24,200 nucleotides of DNA from positions 1 through 24,200 of the forward strand of contig JAEZLY010000012.1 of NCBI GenBank assembly GCA_023414985.1, given 5' to 3'. This stretch comes from Bacillota bacterium (GTDB lineage: Bacteria; Bacillota; Clostridia; Lachnospirales; Lachnospiraceae). Shown here one piece after another: positions 15,067 to 23,143 of this stretch. The notes below the pieces were generated by a model that did no database searches, was not told the DNA's origin, and saw only the letters and a list, made by a program, of their open reading frames with translations. Numbering within the stretch: the first letter of the stretch is position 1; every line of letters starts with the position of its first letter. The translations under genes and the position numbers were made by a program.

Positions 15067-16641
15067 TTAGTTTGCTAAAGAAGCATATCTTCTGGTTCCG
15101 TAACCATGAAGCAGCAGGTACAGAACAACATCGGCTATTGCAGCAAAAAGTGTATAGGCCAGATATGCCAGAATCGTGGAAGGAATCACAAACAGCATCG
15201 CAGCCTGAATACCTACCAGCCCCATACCGCTAAAAATAACAATCATAGAAGCAGCACTTTGTTTTACAACTACCGTCTCGTTATTCCAGTTGAAATTGGG
15301 CATCAGAAGATTAATTACCATTCCGTACAGAGCCACAAAGAAAGCTGTGGCAAGAGTCATGATGAGTATCAGCAATACTGTCAGAGGAGCCAGCCCAAGC
15401 ACTGCTCCGATGATCAGAACATCCAGCAGTACAGGGGATAGAATCGTTAAGTTGACGGCAATTTTTGCAGCAAATACGGTCCCCGGTGTCAGCGGAAGCG
15501 TCTTAAGAATCCAGAAGCTCTTTCCCTCCAGGGATATGGAAACCATGGTTGTACTGGTCATGCAGACGCAAAAGCCGATCAGGACAGGAACTCCTGCCAT
15601 CAGAACCTCTGCCGGAACGCTTATCAGGTATTTAGAAACATCGATGAAGAGCAACGCTATCGCACCCACCGTTAACAGCACCACTCCGAATGCAGTATTC
15701 ACCACGTAGACGGAGGACGCAAAATAACGTTTTACTTCCTTTTTGTATAATGCCATAAACGGCGAGGAGGTCTTTAGCCTGCCAAGCTTGAACTTTCTTC
15801 GGTAACTGCCGGTCATCAAGGAAGTATTGATCTTCTTAAATACAGCCTTCACCAGGAGAACATAAAGCACGAAGGCAAGGATGGATATCCCGGCAAACAG
15901 CAAGAAGGAGGACAGCCGGTATTCCACTACCGTCTCAGCATAAAGAGCCGCCAGCGGATAAAGAGAATTCACCTGGTCTGTCATAGCCTTGCCCATATTA
16001 ACAAGTGCCTGTCCGTCGTCCCTGACGGTAAAGGAGGAACCGATAAAAGCGACTAGAATTCCCATCGTAAATATAATATTCAGCAGATTACTGAAGCGGA
16101 ATCTTGAGGCAATGTAGGCAATCAGTGTGCCGATGAAGGATGCCAGAATAATCGGTACCAACGGCAGAAAAATCAAAGCAGCAATCCCATACAGATAAAA
16201 TAAAGGATTGGGATTGGTAAGTATCCCATAAGCAAACATCATAGGCAGCATGATTACTGCAACGAAAACAATATTCACCGCATACAGTATGATGATACGG
16301 CTTGCAACGATTCCTGCCGTGCTGAGCGGCAAGGACATCACCATATCATAATCCTTAAAACCGAAGATGGTTCCTTTAATCTGAAAGGTCGTAGTAAGCA
16401 GGATTACCATACAGGTCACCGCCATCATCAAAGACGGCAGAATTCCGATACTGTCATAAAGCTTTAACCCGCTTCCGATCATCAAACTATAGAAAAAGGA
16501 TATTCCCCCGATCAGCAGCGCGAACAAGACAACTCCTCCATAAATTCCTTTGGAGGCTTTCTTCTTTCCTGTTCCGATCGAAAGCACATCTCCTAGAACT
16601 GCCCATAATTGAACGCGGACTAACCGCATGATCTTATTCAT
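15067..16641 (-). CDS. ABC-2-type transporter permease (large, about 12-helix)
   Basis: A very hydrophobic 524-aa membrane protein with about a dozen predicted helices. Examples are GGVVLFALLIGGISFFYSLMI, LPSLMMAVTCMVILLTTTF and, near the end, LAYTLFAAIADVVLYLLL. It resembles the 'putative ABC exporter permease' family (PF16949). A cytosolic part around 295-315 is basic (YRRKFKLGRLKTSSPFMALY). I prefer the start at 16641 (MNKIMRL), which has GGGGGA a few nt upstream; the ATG at 16653 has no usable spacing. It follows the ATPase gene by about 80 bp and ends at a strong terminator, making it the last gene of the aminopeptidase-ATPase-permease operon. The substrate cannot be told from sequence. 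Confidence 0.85.
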   Translation of the reverse strand: MNKIMRLVRVQLWAVLGDVLSIGTGKKKASKGIYGGVVLFALLIGGISFFYSLMIGSGLKLYDSIGILPSLMMAVTCMVILLTTTFQIKGTIFGFKDYDMVMSLPLSTAGIVASRIIILYAVNIVFVAVIMLPMMFAYGILTNPNPLFYLYGIAALIFLPLVPIILASFIGTLIAYIASRFRFSNLLNIIFTMGILVAFIGSSFTVRDDGQALVNMGKAMTDQVNSLYPLAALYAETVVEYRLSSFLLFAGISILAFVLYVLLVKAVFKKINTSLMTGSYRRKFKLGRLKTSSPFMALYKKEVKRYFASSVYVVNTAFGVVLLTVGAIALLFIDVSKYLISVPAEVLMAGVPVLIGFCVCMTSTTMVSISLEGKSFWILKTLPLTPGTVFAAKIAVNLTILSPVLLDVLIIGAVLGLAPLTVLLILIMTLATAFFVALYGMVINLLMPNFNWNNETVVVKQSAASMIVIFSGMGLVGIQAAMLFVIPSTILAYLAYTLFAAIADVVLYLLLHGYGTRRYASLAN

Positions 16642-16723
16642 AAAATCCCCCATTCCTTAGAATGCATTTATTCGGATAAATTCATAAAAACTGTAAAAGG
16701 AAGCTTAACACAGCCATAATTGG

Positions 16724-17437
16724 CTATTTTTCATCAATCAGCTCCATGAAAACATCCTCCAGGCTTAAATTGCCTTTCACTTCCTGGGTAGTACCACAGG
16801 AAACCAGCTTTCCGTTCTTAATGATTGCAATCTTATTGCAAAGCTTCTCCGCAACCTCAAGAACATGGGTGGAGAAAAAGATTGCACAGCCCTCCTGGCA
16901 CTTCTGTGTCATGATACTTTTTAAGGTAAAGGCCGCTTTAGGATCCAATCCTACGAAGGGTTCATCTAAAATCAACAGCTTTGGACTATGGATCAAGGCA
17001 GCCATGATTGCCAGCTTCTGCTTCATACCGTGGGAGTAGGAGGAGATGGTATCTCCGAGATTCGCCGTCAGTTCAAATGCGTCCCCGTATTCCTTAATTA
17101 AGGCTTCCCGTTCGGTTCTATTTACCTCATAAATATCTCCGATAAAATTCAGATATCCAATTCCGGTCAAATGTTCATATAAATCCGGATTATCCGGGAT
17201 ATATGCCATCTGCTTCTTACAGGCTACCGGATCCTTTCGGATGGATACTCCTCCAATCAGAATATCTCCCTCCTCAAAATCAAGTACTCCCGCGATGGAT
17301 CTTATGGTGGTCGTCTTCCCAGCACCGTTATGGCCGATGAATCCAAAGATATCTCCGTTGCTGACCTCAAGGTTTAGGTTGTCCACTGCCTTTTTCTCAC
17401 TCTTATAGCTTTTTGAGAAATTCCTGATTTGTAACAT
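16724..17437 (-). CDS. ABC transporter ATP-binding protein
   Basis: The 237-aa ATPase subunit of an ABC-2-type exporter. Walker A is GHNGAGKTT (35-43). The signature is the variant SYSHGMKQK (133-141) in place of LSGGQ. Walker B is LLILDEP (154-160) followed by the D-loop GLDP, and the switch His is H191 in STHVLE. The YSHGMKQK signature is typical of EcsA/CcmA-like exporters that move drugs, peptides or unknown substrates out of the cell. AGGAGGGG lies 6 nt before the ATG. It stands 26 bp after the aminopeptidase gene and 82 bp before the permease gene, so all three are likely one transcript. Confidence 0.93.
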   Translation of the reverse strand: MLQIRNFSKSYKSEKKAVDNLNLEVSNGDIFGFIGHNGAGKTTTIRSIAGVLDFEEGDILIGGVSIRKDPVACKKQMAYIPDNPDLYEHLTGIGYLNFIGDIYEVNRTEREALIKEYGDAFELTANLGDTISSYSHGMKQKLAIMAALIHSPKLLILDEPFVGLDPKAAFTLKSIMTQKCQEGCAIFFSTHVLEVAEKLCNKIAIIKNGKLVSCGTTQEVKGNLSLEDVFMELIDEK

Positions 17438-17463
17438 TGTTCTCCCCTCCTATGGTAAATTAA

Positions 17464-19545
17464 TCATTCACTTAACTCAAAGGCTTCATTCAAGCTCTCG
17501 GTTCCCTTTAATACGAATCTGGCATTCTGAATAATCGGTATTCTGCTGCCATCCTTTCTGACAGCCGCTATTTCCCTGATCTCGTCATAGGGCAGTGTAA
17601 TATCCGTATGACAGTTGAAATATGCCTTGGTCGGCTCTGTCTTACGGAGCAGGGAAATCTCATTATCCCTTGCAACAATTTCCTTGCCATCCGGATTATA
17701 GATCGGAACCTCTTCACTCATATGGTAGCAGGTATCACCGATTGCAAAGTGGGGACCTGTCTTTTCCGCAATCAATACCGGAAGCCTGGGTGCTATATCA
17801 AAGCGTTTTCCCATCACGTAGGCGGTGGTGTTGGTACCGATGGCAAATTCTCCGAGAGGAAGGTAGTCATGATTATATAATAGATTTTCCTTGATAAAGT
17901 TTTTATTCTGCTCTTCCTCCTCAAAGTTCTTACAGGTATATTCCATCGTCAGTCCGTCGATAAACTTCAGGGTAAGCTCCCTGTATTCCAGATCCCTTAG
18001 GTATATCCTAGGCACATGCAGTATTCCGTTGGTCCCTGATAAAACAGGTGATGTAAACACCTCACCGACCGGAATATTGACATCTGCCACACAGTTTTCA
18101 AAGATTGTCTCTTTGGAGCTGTCCTGAAGCGGATACAACTTCACCATAATATCCGTATGGTTACTGCCGGCACCCAGAATATGGACATATTCTCCCTGAT
18201 CCAAGGCATCGATGATAGATTGCTGAATCTCACCGTAACGTTTACTGTCCAGCGTATTCACCTTGACGGTCTCAGCAAATATAGCTTCAAATTCCTCTCC
18301 GATCTCCGGCACCGGATAGGAGATGATCGTAAAGGATATCTCATCAAGCTTCAAATAATCATTCTTGATAAAATTATCCTGATTATTATATTCCACATAA
18401 AGCTTTTGCTGGCGCTTATCCAGTCTGACAGCCTCTTTCTTATCCTCCGGAGCAAACAGCTCTTCCCCGAACACTTCAATTACCGCCGGTCCTGCATAAA
18501 GTGCAGCCTTCTCTTTATACTGCTCCAGTGCCTGCTTAAAGCATTCCAGCTTTCTCTCCTTAAAGGCTTTATCATAAAAGAGTCCGATATCAAATCGATG
18601 GTCATAGTCATATTGCTTATTCGGACTGGTTGCATGATAACCGATCTTGAGATGCTGGAGCTTATTGACTGCATTACCCGCAGCCCGGTAAATCGTCGGT
18701 TCCAGTCCCATCTCCCTGAAGTTCCGGATGGCAAGGCGTACCATTCTCTCATAACCGATCTGGTAGCGGATATTGACATATCTTTTTTTACTCAAATCCT
18801 TACGGTTCGTAACGAAACCCAACCGATACCCTTCTGTATAGGTATCTGCCATCGCCTGTATCTGCTCCTCCGGCAGCGAATTCAAAAATTCGGCAGTCCT
18901 GATCTCATTCTCCGTAATAAACTCTCCGTAGCTGTACAGATAGCGGAGATCGGACAAATTCGATTCCAGAATGATGTCCTTTGCAAAACACAGGTCAGGA
19001 TCCACCAGCTCTCTAACCCGATAGGTAACCAACACATCGCAGTAATCACTCATAAAGTCATAGACAGCGCGCTTACCATCTTTATAGGTGTATTCATCCT
19101 GTTCTTCAAAATAATTATAAATCTCGATAAAGAGTTCCAGATAAATCGTCATCTCATAGTGTCTGCATTCGAAGGCATAAACAATGATAGAACGAAGCTC
19201 AGTGGCCAGGAAGGAAAGAAGCTTACCGAATTGATCTCCCAGCTTCTCACAGGCATAGGAGGGATTGGTAAAACTAAAATGATAATTGTCTCCTGCGATG
19301 TCCTCATACAAGGCCTGATTGAGGCTCTTCAGCTCCGACAACTCCAATCCTCTGATACGATCCTCCATTGCCATTTCGGCTACCTTACCCACAAGCTTGA
19401 TAAAAGCTGCCGTCTTATGAAAATACCCGCGGAAGGGCTCCTTTACCGTATCCTCCCGAAGAATGGCATCAATTCGCTCCAGACACAGCTCATATCTTTC
19501 CTGAATCGCTTCATTCTCTTCTTTGAATAAATTCTTGTACTTCAT
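17464..19545 (-). CDS. M29-type (AmpS/AmpT-like) metallo-aminopeptidase with a large N-terminal extension
   Basis: A 693-aa protein. The C-terminal two thirds (from about 225) resemble peptidase family M29, cocatalytic-metal aminopeptidases that trim N-terminal residues from peptides. The metal ligands known from AmpT/AmpS can be placed: E495 in GEVFTSP, E566 in GEFAIGTN, H599 in GPHFAIG, and H646 with D648 in CHTDIT; Y607 suits the catalytic Tyr. Normal M29 enzymes are about 410 aa. Here about 220 residues precede that region, helical and acidic, of no family I recognise, and H599 to H646 is longer than usual. No signal peptide, so cytosolic. GAGG lies 10 nt before the ATG. It heads an operon with an ABC exporter, which might link peptide trimming and transport, though this is inference. 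Confidence 0.8.
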   Translation of the reverse strand: MKYKNLFKEENEAIQERYELCLERIDAILREDTVKEPFRGYFHKTAAFIKLVGKVAEMAMEDRIRGLELSELKSLNQALYEDIAGDNYHFSFTNPSYACEKLGDQFGKLLSFLATELRSIIVYAFECRHYEMTIYLELFIEIYNYFEEQDEYTYKDGKRAVYDFMSDYCDVLVTYRVRELVDPDLCFAKDIILESNLSDLRYLYSYGEFITENEIRTAEFLNSLPEEQIQAMADTYTEGYRLGFVTNRKDLSKKRYVNIRYQIGYERMVRLAIRNFREMGLEPTIYRAAGNAVNKLQHLKIGYHATSPNKQYDYDHRFDIGLFYDKAFKERKLECFKQALEQYKEKAALYAGPAVIEVFGEELFAPEDKKEAVRLDKRQQKLYVEYNNQDNFIKNDYLKLDEISFTIISYPVPEIGEEFEAIFAETVKVNTLDSKRYGEIQQSIIDALDQGEYVHILGAGSNHTDIMVKLYPLQDSSKETIFENCVADVNIPVGEVFTSPVLSGTNGILHVPRIYLRDLEYRELTLKFIDGLTMEYTCKNFEEEEQNKNFIKENLLYNHDYLPLGEFAIGTNTTAYVMGKRFDIAPRLPVLIAEKTGPHFAIGDTCYHMSEEVPIYNPDGKEIVARDNEISLLRKTEPTKAYFNCHTDITLPYDEIREIAAVRKDGSRIPIIQNARFVLKGTESLNEAFELSE

Positions 19546-19578
19546 CTGATATCATCCTCACTATTCTTTTTCTATGTC

Positions 19579-19602
19579 AAAAGGGAGGCTTTTCCTCCCT
19601 TT
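19579..19602 (-). terminator. Terminator of the vanZ-like operon, close upstream of the aminopeptidase gene
   Basis: A perfect 9-bp hairpin, AAAGGGAGG and CCTCCCTTT around a 5-nt loop. On the minus strand it runs into TTTTGACAT, a short T-run. It lies about 80 bp after the small membrane protein gene and only 34 bp before the aminopeptidase ATG. Confidence 0.6.
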
Positions 19603-19683
19603 CCTCAACTACGCCAGATCCTTCTGTCCAACTGTATTCTTCTCTCTCTTACCTGCTTCTGCCCGGCTGTCTGTAAACTGCGT

Positions 19684-20013
19684 TCAGCCTCCGAAGCCCA
19701 GGATATACACAATCAAAAAAATAATTGTCATGAATCCGTTCAGTACCGCTCCGATCACGGGAAAACGGTAAAAAATATCCTTCTTCTTAAATGCTTTATA
19801 GGAAAGTACAAAACCAAAGACGGAAAGACCAAACAGGAGCAGTCCGATGACTCCCAGAAGGAAGCTTCCGTGCCCTTTATTAATACCGGAGATGATGCTT
19901 AAGGTAAGAAAACCGATTACTACGATCAAACCGATAACCATTGAAAAAATCCCTGTCTTCGTATGCCTTCTTCCAGAGAAATGAATCATTTCTTTGTTTT
20001 TTCCGAGACGCAT
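19684..20013 (-). CDS. Small three-helix membrane protein (DUF6142-like)
   Basis: A 109-aa protein with a short basic N-terminus (MRLGKNKEMIHFSGRRHTKT) and three membrane helices: IFSMVIGLIVVIGFLTLSII, FLLGVIGLLLFGLSVFGFVL and VIGAVLNGFMTIIFLIVYIL. The pattern recalls the DUF6142 family of Clostridia; that assignment is from memory and moderate. GGGGGAAAA precedes the ATG. It begins 2 bp after the vanZ-like gene, so the two are translated from one message. No function is known. Confidence 0.75.
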   Translation of the reverse strand: MRLGKNKEMIHFSGRRHTKTGIFSMVIGLIVVIGFLTLSIISGINKGHGSFLLGVIGLLLFGLSVFGFVLSYKAFKKKDIFYRFPVIGAVLNGFMTIIFLIVYILGFGG

Positions 20014-20015
20014 CT

Positions 20016-20501
20016 CTATTTTCCCCCGTCCTTCTTTCTCTTACCATGATGTCTTCGGTATATGGCACTGCACACAGCATGCGCAATGAATCCAATGATA
20101 CCGCCAAGAGTATTTAAAAATATATCATCCACATCGAATATTCCCACCTTGAGTACCAGTTGAATCAACTCAATGGAAATTGTAAACAGAAGACACGCAA
20201 AAAATGTCCGAAAAAAATTATGGAACCGTCTGTTCATCATAGGAAGCAAAAATCCAAAGGGCATAAAAGCCACGACATTTCCTAGGATATTTACCATTAC
20301 GCTCTCAAAGCCCAATTGCTGTCTGTATTCAATAAACCGTTTGATTTCCTTAAACAGTTCCAGATTATAGCGGTACCCTGTCATAATACCCGCTCTTCCG
20401 TAATGCTCGCTGAAAAACAAAAAATAAGATAACAAAATGATATATATATAAAATAAAAGCCTGGTGGCCCAAATGAGTATCTTTTTAGACTGTTCCTTCA
20501 A
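20016..20501 (-). CDS. VanZ-like membrane protein
   Basis: A 161-aa integral membrane protein of the VanZ family, whose founding member gives low-level teicoplanin resistance by an unclear route; most relatives are of unknown role. Family features seen are NILGNVVAFMPFGFLLP, SIELIQ and the acidic FDVDDIFLNTLGGIIGF, with four to five membrane helices and a basic tail. The start is TTG, supported by GGAG 7 nt upstream; the first ATG in frame is far inside a conserved helix. It is first in a two-gene operon and is divergent from the plus-strand hydrolase. Confidence 0.9.
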   Translation of the reverse strand: MKEQSKKILIWATRLLFYIYIILLSYFLFFSEHYGRAGIMTGYRYNLELFKEIKRFIEYRQQLGFESVMVNILGNVVAFMPFGFLLPMMNRRFHNFFRTFFACLLFTISIELIQLVLKVGIFDVDDIFLNTLGGIIGFIAHAVCSAIYRRHHGKRKKDGGK

Positions 20502-20550
20502 TTCTTTTCTCCAACTCTTCCTTTTTCTGATCTCTCTATCAGCTTTTACT

Positions 20551-20579
20551 ATTATAAATCAAATCCAAATCCTAGTAAA
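20551..20579 (-). promoter_or_regulatory. Promoter of the vanZ-like gene
   Basis: On the minus strand, TTTACT (20574-20579, 4 of 6) and a perfect TATAAT (20551-20556) with 17 bp spacing, about 50 bp before the TTG start. Confidence 0.55.
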
Positions 20580-20665
20580 GCAGAATAAGTAACCGATGGT
20601 TCAAATAATGTGTTTTCTCCTTCCTGCATCTTACCTGACGTTTCTGTATCTTACCCTTTGGCCGC

Positions 20666-20694
20666 TTGAAACCCAGAAGATCATATCCTATACT
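20666..20694 (+). promoter_or_regulatory. Promoter of the alpha/beta hydrolase gene
   Basis: TTGAAA (20666-20671) and TATACT (20689-20694), each 5 of 6 consensus matches, are separated by 17 bp. It lies about 72 bp before the ATG and is divergent from the vanZ-like promoter. It probably also drives the LytTR and DUF3021 genes, since no other promoter was seen before them. Confidence 0.65.
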
Positions 20695-20765
20695 GGCCTC
20701 AGATTACAAAACAAGGTTTCCTGCACCATTAGTAAAAGGTGAGGGAACAGGAATGGAGGATATTT

Positions 20766-22064
20766 ATGATTGGCACATTATTATTTCTATTATTGGTTGT
20801 TTCGGAGGCGGTATTCCTTTTTCTCCGAATAATTCTAAAGAATACCCTGAAGAGGCAGAAAGCGATTACAAATCTGTCCGTATTACTTTTATTCAGCCTT
20901 TTGCTATTGACCGGTGTGGTTCAATTCAGCTTCCGCTGGTTTACGCTCACTATGTTTTTGCTTATTCGAGGTATCTTAGCTGTAATTGTTCTGATCAGGA
21001 GGGGCAAGGAAAAGCCCTACCGATTATCGGGAAGCATCGGCCGCCTTGCCGGCAGCCTGCTGTTGATCCTGCCTGTCTGCATTCCGGCACTACTCTTTCC
21101 TCAGTATAAGCCACTCACACCCTCGGGCAGCTATGAGCTGGCTACCGTAAGCTATACCTGGACAGATGAGAGTCGCGCAGAAACCTTTGAACAGGATGGT
21201 TCCAAAAGACAGGTCACCGTTCAGTTCTGGTATCCCGATGTCACAACCGGAGAGCAATTCCCCCTGGTGGTATTTTCCCATGGGGCCTTCGGTTACCGCA
21301 GGAGCAATTACTCTACCTATGAAGAATTGGCCAGTAACGGTTATGTGGTCTGCAGCATCGATCACCCTTATCATGCCTTCTACACAAAGCAGACCGACGG
21401 AAAGGTGATTACTGTTAATCCGGCTTTTCTTCAGGAGGTAAATCAAATCAACGCAGAGGGTACTACGGAGGATTTTATCTTTACGACCACCCAGAAATGG
21501 ATGAAGCTCCGAACTGCCGATATGAACTTTGTAATTGATACAATCGAACAGCTTGCCGGCTCCTCTGAAAAGGATGAAGTATTCCGGCATGTTGATTTAT
21601 CGAAGATCGGGCTTATGGGTCATTCCCTCGGCGGAGCAACCTCAGTGGCTGTCGGAAGACAGCGGGAGGATGTGGATGCCGTCATTGACCTCGATGGAAC
21701 AATGCTCGGAGAAGAGCTTTCCTATCAGAATGGAGCTTACCAATTAAATAACGAGCCTTACCCTTGTCCCTTACTTGCGATAGATACGACTGATCATTAT
21801 ACGGAAGGGTTAAAGTACGGGGATCAATATGCCAATAATGTGACTCTGGCAAATGCATTGAATGGCCGCGAGGTACATTTTGATAATGCAGGTCACTTGA
21901 ATTTTACCGACTTACCGTTGTACTCTCCTACTCTTGCATCCCTGCTCGGCACAGGGAATATTGACCGCACTTATTGCATTCAGACTATGAATGGTGTAAT
22001 CTTAAATTACTACAACCATTATCTGAAAGGGGCAGAGGGACTTAGCTTGAAGGAGGTCTACTGA
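20766..22064 (+). CDS. Membrane-anchored alpha/beta hydrolase, PAF-acetylhydrolase-like
   Basis: A 432-aa protein with four N-terminal membrane helices (about 1-110, for example AITNLSVLLLFSLLLLTGVV) followed by a hydrolase domain facing outward or inward (unresolved). The domain looks like the platelet-activating-factor acetylhydrolase/dienelactone hydrolase group: WYP, oxyanion loop FSHGAFG (about 170-176), nucleophile S287 in GHSLGG, likely D311 in DLDG and H377 in NAGHLNF. An ester or lipid substrate is likely, but no precise one can be named. I chose the ATG at 20766 because GGAGGA lies 5-6 nt upstream; a GTG at 20739 would add nine residues with no good ribosome binding site. The LytTR regulator follows 62 bp downstream on the same strand. 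Confidence 0.85.
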   Translation: MIGTLLFLLLVVSEAVFLFLRIILKNTLKRQKAITNLSVLLLFSLLLLTGVVQFSFRWFTLTMFLLIRGILAVIVLIRRGKEKPYRLSGSIGRLAGSLLLILPVCIPALLFPQYKPLTPSGSYELATVSYTWTDESRAETFEQDGSKRQVTVQFWYPDVTTGEQFPLVVFSHGAFGYRRSNYSTYEELASNGYVVCSIDHPYHAFYTKQTDGKVITVNPAFLQEVNQINAEGTTEDFIFTTTQKWMKLRTADMNFVIDTIEQLAGSSEKDEVFRHVDLSKIGLMGHSLGGATSVAVGRQREDVDAVIDLDGTMLGEELSYQNGAYQLNNEPYPCPLLAIDTTDHYTEGLKYGDQYANNVTLANALNGREVHFDNAGHLNFTDLPLYSPTLASLLGTGNIDRTYCIQTMNGVILNYYNHYLKGAEGLSLKEVY

Positions 22065-22126
22065 TCCCATCGCCTGCTGTACCAAGGTGCTCCTGAAGAT
22101 ACCTAAGAAGGAGTATAAGGTTTTCC

Positions 22127-22582
22127 ATGAAGGTTACCATCGAGAAAGTCGCACCCCGGGCAGAAGAACAGGTCTATATTTTATGTCATGAAATAACCGC
22201 AAATATCCGCGAAATCGAAACATTTATTAAATCACGTCAGGAGAATCTGGAGGCCTTCGAAGACGGCAGCTTATACCAGCTTCCCCTGGCGGATATCTGC
22301 TATGTGGAATCCGTTGATGATCATACCTTTGCTTATACCGAAACCCGGGTATACGAGCTGAAGAGAAAGCTGTATGAATTCGAAGAAGCATATGGAAGGA
22401 AGCAATTCTTTCGATGCTCTAAAGCCGTAATTGTCAATCTGATGAAGATTAAATCTCTGAAACCGGCACTAAACGGCCGTTTCGCCGCGACTCTGTATAA
22501 CGGAGAGGAAATCATCATATCAAGAAAATATGTCAGTCAGTTGAAAAACCGGCTGAAGGGAGGTACTGCGGATGAAGCTTAA
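22127..22582 (+). CDS. LytTR-family DNA-binding regulator
   Basis: A 151-aa transcription factor with a C-terminal LytTR domain (about 50-147: ADICYVESVDDHTFAYTETR, FFRCSKAVIVNLMKIKSLKP, IIISRKYVSQLK) and a short N-terminal segment of unknown fold in place of a receiver domain. It therefore does not depend on phosphorylation by a histidine kinase. AAGGAG and AAGG lie upstream of the ATG. Its last 11 bp overlap the following DUF3021 gene. That pairing is the known layout of LytTR regulatory systems such as HdrRM and BrsRM of Streptococcus mutans, in which the membrane protein keeps the regulator inactive. Such systems usually activate their own operon. Confidence 0.92.
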   Translation: MKVTIEKVAPRAEEQVYILCHEITANIREIETFIKSRQENLEAFEDGSLYQLPLADICYVESVDDHTFAYTETRVYELKRKLYEFEEAYGRKQFFRCSKAVIVNLMKIKSLKPALNGRFAATLYNGEEIIISRKYVSQLKNRLKGGTADEA

Positions 22583-23003
22583 GGAATATATCAAAAACCT
22601 CTTGATGAACTTTTTTATCGTGGTCACACTTGTAAATGTCGCCATGGCCGTTCTTGGACTGATTTATGATGCTGACCGTACCTTCAGCTACGAAGCCTAC
22701 TTTTCTCCATTGATCTACGGCTTCTTAAGCATGCTGCCTTCCGCTGTTCTTTACTCCAAAAAAGAATTGTCCACACGGCAAATGTTCATCAGAACACTGC
22801 TTCAGATTACTATGATTGAAATTTTCCTACTCGGCTTTATGATAGCAAACGGCATCAGTGAGCCTCGCCTTTTATTCCCTCTTGCAGTCGCAATTCTGTT
22901 GGTATCCTTTGCTGTCCTTGGTATTCAGTGGCTGTTGGATACCAGAAGCGCAAAGGATTTAAATCAAAGGCTTGCCGAATATCAAAATTCAAAAAGCAAT
23001 TGA
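22572..23003 (+). CDS. DUF3021 membrane protein, probable partner/inhibitor of the LytTR regulator
   Basis: A 143-aa protein with four membrane helices: FFIVVTLVNVAMAVLGLIY, LIYGFLSMLPSAVLY, LLQITMIEIFLLGFMIANG and FPLAVAILLVSFAVLGIQWL. It ends in a charged, coiled-coil-like tail (TRSAKDLNQRLAEYQ), as DUF3021 proteins do. The ATG lies inside the end of the LytTR gene, with GGAGG at 22559-22563. By analogy with HdrM/BrsM it should hold the LytTR protein at the membrane; this is inference from family and position. A 95-bp gap without a clear terminator follows. Confidence 0.88.
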   Translation: MKLKEYIKNLLMNFFIVVTLVNVAMAVLGLIYDADRTFSYEAYFSPLIYGFLSMLPSAVLYSKKELSTRQMFIRTLLQITMIEIFLLGFMIANGISEPRLLFPLAVAILLVSFAVLGIQWLLDTRSAKDLNQRLAEYQNSKSN

Positions 23004-23098
23004 CCGATGGATTTTTTCTGATAGGCAACGTAAAATAAAAGTATCATCCCGGCCCGAGTATGAAACCCGGAAACGGTAGAAATAATAGGATAAGCGAA

Positions 23099-23143
23099 AT
23101 GAGTTGGATTTTATCCAGGAAAGGATTGCGGTGGTACGTATGA
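23099..23143 (+). CDS. Possible 14-codon upstream reading frame coupled to the hydrogenase-like gene
   Basis: ATG at 23099 encodes MSWILSRKGLRWYV and stops with TGA overlapping the next gene's ATG (ATGA at 23140-23143). AGGA lies 8 nt upstream. The overlap suggests translational coupling, but such a short frame can arise by chance. Confidence 0.25.
   Translation: MSWILSRKGLRWYV

Noticed and set aside
18157..19530. A 457-codon open frame on the plus strand opposite the aminopeptidase gene
   Set aside because: It has no recognisable domain or ribosome binding site, is biased to Ile/Leu/Arg as antisense shadows are, and lies fully within a well-supported M29 gene.
22080..22107. Direct repeat TACCAAGG/TACCTAAG as a LytTR binding site
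   Set aside because: The 20-bp spacing is close to what LytTR proteins use, but the half-sites match poorly and no promoter lies next to them.
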